Source of the DNA: an uncultured Paludibaculum sp. | Lineage (GTDB): Bacteria; Acidobacteriota; Terriglobia; Bryobacterales; Bryobacteraceae | Assembly (NCBI RefSeq): GCF_963665245.1 | Contig: NZ_OY762267.1 | Span: 3,258,001 to 3,322,000 of the forward strand | Reading direction: 5' to 3' | Length of the DNA stretch: 64,000 nt | In this document: in pieces, positions 61,163 through 64,000 of the stretch | Position numbering within the stretch: position 1 is the first letter of the stretch | Layout of the letters: every line of letters starts with the position of its first letter | The notes under the pieces: model-generated | The model's input: only the letters and a program-made list of their open reading frames with translations | The model's database searches: none | Told to the model about the DNA's origin: nothing | Position numbers and translations under genes: made by a program

Positions 61163-62396
61163 ACGTAGCACCGCCGCAGCGCCCACTTGCGCCTTTCTTC
61201 TCCTCGCCTCGCTCGAAATCATACAGGTTGGGCCGTCCACCGCCCTATGGGCCGCTCCTGCGATCCTCATTGCGGCCATGTTGATCGCCTGGGCCGCCGA
61301 GTCAGCTCAGTTCTATATCGCCCAGGGTTTCGCTCTCGCCATTCTCGCCTGGCTCCAGACGCTCCCCGAGTTCGCGGTCGAGGCCGTACTTGCCTGGAAG
61401 CAACAGGTTCCACTGCTACTTGCCAACCTGACCGGAGCCCTTCGACTGCTCACCGGCCTCGGGTGGCCGCTGATCTACTTCACCGCCGCTGCCTTCCACC
61501 GCATTAAGTACAAGAAAGCTCTGAATGCCATCCATCTGGCCGACGAGCACTGCGTCGAAGTGGTCGGCCTGCTCGTCCCGCTGGTCTACGTCACCATCAT
61601 CTGGGCTAAATCTTCGTTGAATCTGTTCGATGCAGCCATTCTCATCGCCATCTATGTCGCCTACCTGATGGTCCTCTCGAAGATGCCCCCCCAGGAAGTA
61701 GAAGGTATCGAGGACCTTGACCGGATCCCGCGCGCCATCGTCAAATCCGGACCTCGCGTCCGGACGATCGCCATCTTCTCCCTATTTGCCGCCGGTGGAG
61801 CGCTCATCTACTTTTGCGCCGAGCCTTTCCTCGGCAGTCTGTTGGCCTTGTCGGCCGTCCTGGGCATCCCGAGCTTCGTGTTCGTCCAGTGGGTTGCGCC
61901 CTTCGTCAGCGAGTTTCCCGAGAAGGTCTCGGCGTTCTATTGGGCCCGGACCATCGACCGCGCTCCCATGGCCCTCATGAACATGGTGAGTTCCAATATC
62001 AACCAGTGGACTCTCCTCGCCGCCATGCTGCCGGTGATTTACTCCATCAGCCGCGGCACGCCGTCCGCCATCACCTTTGACTCGCAGCAGGAGCTTGAGC
62101 TGCTGATGACCATCGGCCAGTCGCTGGTTGGGATGATCTTCCTGGTCAATATGATGCTCACGTGGTGGGAAGCGGGGGCCCTACTCGGTTTGTGGTTCAT
62201 CCAGTTCATCCTGTCGCCTGTGCAGCCCGGCCCAACCATGTGGGGCATGGTGGCCGGTCATATCCACTGGATCGTGACCGCGATCTACTTCCTCTGGTTC
62301 GCGATCGAGGTGATTCGCTGCATCGCCGGCCACCGAGTGCCGGCCGCCTTCCGGCTCTTCGCCGAACTGTGGCGAACACGTATCCGGCCGGCCTAA
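61155..62396 (+). CDS. CaCA-superfamily cation exchanger-like membrane protein
   Basis: The 413-residue integral membrane protein has about eleven helices. Two alpha-repeat-like motifs are visible: an early QTLPEFAVEAVLAWKQQVPL, then LTGALRLLTGLG, and a late VAPFVSEFPEKVSAFYWART, then NMVSSNINQWTL. Acidic residues in the paired helices fit the Na+/Ca2+ exchanger superfamily. Transport of Ca2+ or another cation against Na+/H+ is inferred. The start is TTG 61155, inside nadB with GAGGTGAATT upstream, overlapping its stop by eight bases. A CaCA match should be checked; a different membrane family is possible. Confidence 0.78.
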   Translation: MNRRSTAAAPTCAFLLLASLEIIQVGPSTALWAAPAILIAAMLIAWAAESAQFYIAQGFALAILAWLQTLPEFAVEAVLAWKQQVPLLLANLTGALRLLTGLGWPLIYFTAAAFHRIKYKKALNAIHLADEHCVEVVGLLVPLVYVTIIWAKSSLNLFDAAILIAIYVAYLMVLSKMPPQEVEGIEDLDRIPRAIVKSGPRVRTIAIFSLFAAGGALIYFCAEPFLGSLLALSAVLGIPSFVFVQWVAPFVSEFPEKVSAFYWARTIDRAPMALMNMVSSNINQWTLLAAMLPVIYSISRGTPSAITFDSQQELELLMTIGQSLVGMIFLVNMMLTWWEAGALLGLWFIQFILSPVQPGPTMWGMVAGHIHWIVTAIYFLWFAIEVIRCIAGHRVPAAFRLFAELWRTRIRPA

Positions 62397-62411
62397 TACC
62401 GAACCGGCGGC

Positions 62412-62762
62412 CTACAACTGCAGAACCGTTCGCAATCCGTCATCCACGGCCCGCTGCAATCGCGGTGACAGCGTCCCTACGTGCTCCGTGAGAAAACTTC
62501 GATCCAACGTCAGAAGCTGGGACACATTGACCACCGAGTCTCGGTCGAGCCCCACCGAACCCACCGGTAGTAGGACATTGCCCGGAGCCTCGGAGAGCCT
62601 CAGGTTGGAACTGATCGTGGCAATAATGACCGTCTGAATACGGCTGAAGTTGAATGGGTTAGCCTGCACCACCAGCACCGGTCGTCTGTATCCAGGGTCT
62701 GAAAGACGGGGCTCGCGAAGATCCGCCCACCAGATCTCCCCTCGCAGAATCTCAGACACCAC
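62412..62762 (-). CDS. mazF: MazF/PemK-family toxin (endoribonuclease)
   Basis: The 116-residue protein shows the MazF series: RGEIWWADLREPRLSDPGYRRPVLVVQ, the VIIATISSNLRL strand, GNVLLP and the D-x-DSVVNVSQLLTLDRSFL segment. These proteins are mRNA interferases cutting at short sequence motifs. It starts GTG 62762, overlapping the stop of the upstream antitoxin by one base (TAGTG), so translation is coupled. It is convergent with the exchanger gene. Confidence 0.93.
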   Translation of the reverse strand: MVSEILRGEIWWADLREPRLSDPGYRRPVLVVQANPFNFSRIQTVIIATISSNLRLSEAPGNVLLPVGSVGLDRDSVVNVSQLLTLDRSFLTEHVGTLSPRLQRAVDDGLRTVLQL

Positions 62763-62998
62763 TACCAGTCGCCTTCTTCGAGAGATCTCAACTGGGCAAG
62801 CTGCAACCCCGAATCCACTTGGGCCGCAGATTGGGCATAGACGTCGTTCAGACGCTGAGTGATGGCCGTGCCGCCCTTTTGCCGGAGGAACGCCTCTATC
62901 GCTCTGGCGTACAGTTCACTTCGGGAAACGCGAAGCTCCCGTGCGGCAGCCTCCGCCTGCCGGAAGAGGTCATCCGGCAATGACACCGCAGTCTTCAT
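62762..62998 (-). CDS. Ribbon-helix-helix antitoxin (MazE-like)
   Basis: The 78-residue protein begins MKTAVSLPDDLFRQAEAAAR, the CopG/RHH fold with VSRSELYARAIEAFL, and ends in an acidic-hydrophobic tail (LQLAQLRSLEEGDW) that would bind the toxin. It is an RHH-type partner for MazF, not the SpoVT-AbrB MazE of E. coli. The operator palindrome lies upstream. Translation overlaps the toxin start by one base. Confidence 0.9.
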   Translation of the reverse strand: MKTAVSLPDDLFRQAEAAARELRVSRSELYARAIEAFLRQKGGTAITQRLNDVYAQSAAQVDSGLQLAQLRSLEEGDW

Positions 62999-63005
62999 AC
63001 AAACA

Positions 63006-63023
63006 GTATAACTCGGGTTATAC
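63006..63023. promoter_or_regulatory. Operator palindrome upstream of the MazEF-like pair
   Basis: GTATAAC-TCGG-GTTATAC is a perfect 7-base inverted repeat, centred about 17 bases before the antitoxin ATG. It contains TATAAC and TATACT -10-like sequences, so binding would block initiation. RHH antitoxins typically autorepress in this way. Confidence 0.75.
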
Positions 63024-63067
63024 CGAGCCGCTTTCCGCAGTTGCTGAAACCTGAGGACTAATCGGCC

Positions 63068-63874
63068 TCACAACTGAAAGGCAAGTTTCAGCGCCTTCTC
63101 CCGCTCGGTCGTCCGCCGCATGACTTCGCGCCACATCTCGGGCAGTACGGCGTCCATGGCCAGAAGCCCTTCGTACGTCATTCCGCCGGGTGTACTTACT
63201 TCCTCCAGCATCTCGCGTCCGTCGATCCCCGCCCTTGGCAGGTCCGCCGCGGCGCGTACGGTGTCCCACACCAGGGACTCCCACTGTTCCAGGGAGATGT
63301 CCGGCTGCATTTCGTAGGCCGCGGCCGCCCACTCCGTGCAAAACCGCGCCAGAAAGGCCGGGCCGCAGCTCACCACATTGGTGGCCGCCCGGCTCTGCGA
63401 CTCCTCAATCTGCTCCGTGCGGCTTACCTTCTCCAACAAGTCCCGCAGGTATGCCAGATCGGCGTCCGTACTCCGCGGCCCGGGAATGAGCAGGCTCACG
63501 CCGCCGTGAACGAATTGCGTAAAGGAAGGAATCACCTTGGCCGTGCGACAGGGAGTCGCCTCCGCCAACCGTTCCAATTCCACCACGTTCGAGATGCTCA
63601 CCAGAAGGTGCCTCCGCGTCAGCAGTGGCCGCACCTCCTCCAGCGCCTGCGCCGTATCCCCCGGCCGCACGCATAGAAACAGTGTCCCGCACGCTTCCGC
63701 CAGCTCCCCGTTCGACCCCGTCCGCAGCCGTGGATAGTGCAGTCGCAGATCGTCCAGCTTTTCCTGGGAGCGGTTGCTGGCCCAAATCTCTTCCTCTACC
63801 GGACGCTCGGCCCGCAACAGAGCGCGAACCAGCATGGCGCCCATTTTCCCCGTACCAATGAACCCGATGGCCAT
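63068..63874 (-). CDS. proC: Pyrroline-5-carboxylate reductase family protein
   Basis: The last step of proline synthesis reduces pyrroline-5-carboxylate with NAD(P)H. The 268-residue protein has the ProC N-terminus AIGFIGTGKMGAMLVRALL, the phosphate-binding WASNRSQEKLDDL, LCVRPGDTAQALEEVRP, the mid region LVSISNVVELERLAEA and FTQFVHGGVSLLIPG. A ComER/ProC-like relative with other function is possible; the C-terminal dimer segment (STPGGMTYEGLLAMD) supports ProC. It is divergent from hslV across 52 bases. Confidence 0.85.
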   Translation of the reverse strand: MAIGFIGTGKMGAMLVRALLRAERPVEEEIWASNRSQEKLDDLRLHYPRLRTGSNGELAEACGTLFLCVRPGDTAQALEEVRPLLTRRHLLVSISNVVELERLAEATPCRTAKVIPSFTQFVHGGVSLLIPGPRSTDADLAYLRDLLEKVSRTEQIEESQSRAATNVVSCGPAFLARFCTEWAAAAYEMQPDISLEQWESLVWDTVRAAADLPRAGIDGREMLEEVSTPGGMTYEGLLAMDAVLPEMWREVMRRTTEREKALKLAFQL

Positions 63875-63926
63875 GCGAACAGAGTATTACAACCCGCCGC
63901 GCTACACTGGAGGTGGTTGAGACCTG

Positions 63927-64000
63927 ATGACGAATAGCATCCACGGGACCACTATCTTGGTGGTCCGCCGCAACGGCAAAGTCGTGATGGCCGGAGACGG
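63927..64000 (+). CDS. hslV: ATP-dependent protease subunit HslV (N-terminal fragment, cut by window end)
   Basis: The 24 or so visible codons read MTNSIHGTTILVVRRNGKVV then MAGDG. The segment GTTILVV places the catalytic threonine after propeptide removal, and VVRRNGKVVMAGDG is the HslV strand motif. HslV forms a 12-subunit peptidase with the HslU ATPase. GGAGG lies upstream, at 63909. The rest lies beyond the window. Confidence 0.9.
   Translation, partial: MTNSIHGTTILVVRRNGKVVMAGD

Overview
The window is a GC-rich bacterial chromosome segment carrying about 58 genes or gene fragments on both strands. It has no rRNA, tRNA, CRISPR array, prophage or intact insertion sequence. Gene content points to an Acidobacteriota member, probably of the Bryobacterales/Solibacter lineage. 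The pointers are Tat-exported Gfo/Idh/MocA oxidoreductases next to TIM-barrel sugar isomerases, a fused KGD-type 2-oxoglutarate dehydrogenase, a FliW/CsrA-controlled flagellin and a wealth of small exported proteins. The assignment is inferred from gene content, not from a marker gene.

Layout. 1-7.7 kb: two paralogous single-pass membrane proteins (anti-sigma-like), then a flagellar filament block of fliS, fliW, csrA, a giant 909-residue flagellin, fliD with an internal duplication and a small ORF. This block shows a sigma-54-like promoter before fliW, a FliA-like -10 before the flagellin, and a CsrA-type hairpin in the flagellin leader. 7.7-24.5 kb: accessory carbohydrate and envelope genes (glycoside hydrolase-like, AAC(3)-like acetyltransferase, radical SAM/SPASM protein with a coiled-coil tail, Gfo/Idh/MocA, acyltransferase 3, sugar isomerase), an exported duplicated protein with a CxxCH motif, a diheme cytochrome c, pyk, uppP, a decayed MFS gene, a DapA-family lyase and an exported rhodanese.

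24.5-30.6 kb is the most interesting part. An NtrB/NtrC-type histidine kinase and sigma-54 activator sit beside two transcription units that converge on a shared terminator. Each unit has its own sigma-54 promoter, preceded by a pair of similar dyads about three helical turns apart. One unit makes a small exported Cys/Gly-rich protein with an EF-hand-like loop and an exported one-domain protein. The other makes an exported two-domain version of the same domain and a membrane polyferredoxin. This looks like a complete sensor-regulator-target module of unknown function.

30.6-46.5 kb: ftsK, PRC-barrel protein, sugar-metabolism genes, an Ogt-like methyltransferase overlapping a 2OG-Fe(II) oxygenase, RidA, a NYN-LOTUS RNA-binding/nuclease-like protein, and a methylmalonyl-CoA mutase set (B12-binding subunit, catalytic subunit, an overlapping ABC-F gene and, divergently, the cobalamin adenosyltransferase). 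46.5-64 kb: the fused 2-oxoglutarate dehydrogenase, a phosphoesterase, vapBC, an NlpC/P60 hydrolase, prfB with its programmed frameshift, tsaC, a LytS/LytTR two-component pair, ubiE/menG-aroB, nadB, a CaCA-type exchanger, a mazEF-like pair, proC and the first 25 codons of hslV.

Many genes overlap by 1-11 bases (fliW/csrA, vapB/vapC, tsaC/lytS, aroB/ubiE, ABC-F/mutase, nadB/exchanger, mazE/mazF), which suggests translational coupling. All functional calls rest on reading motifs in the translated sequence; no database search was done.
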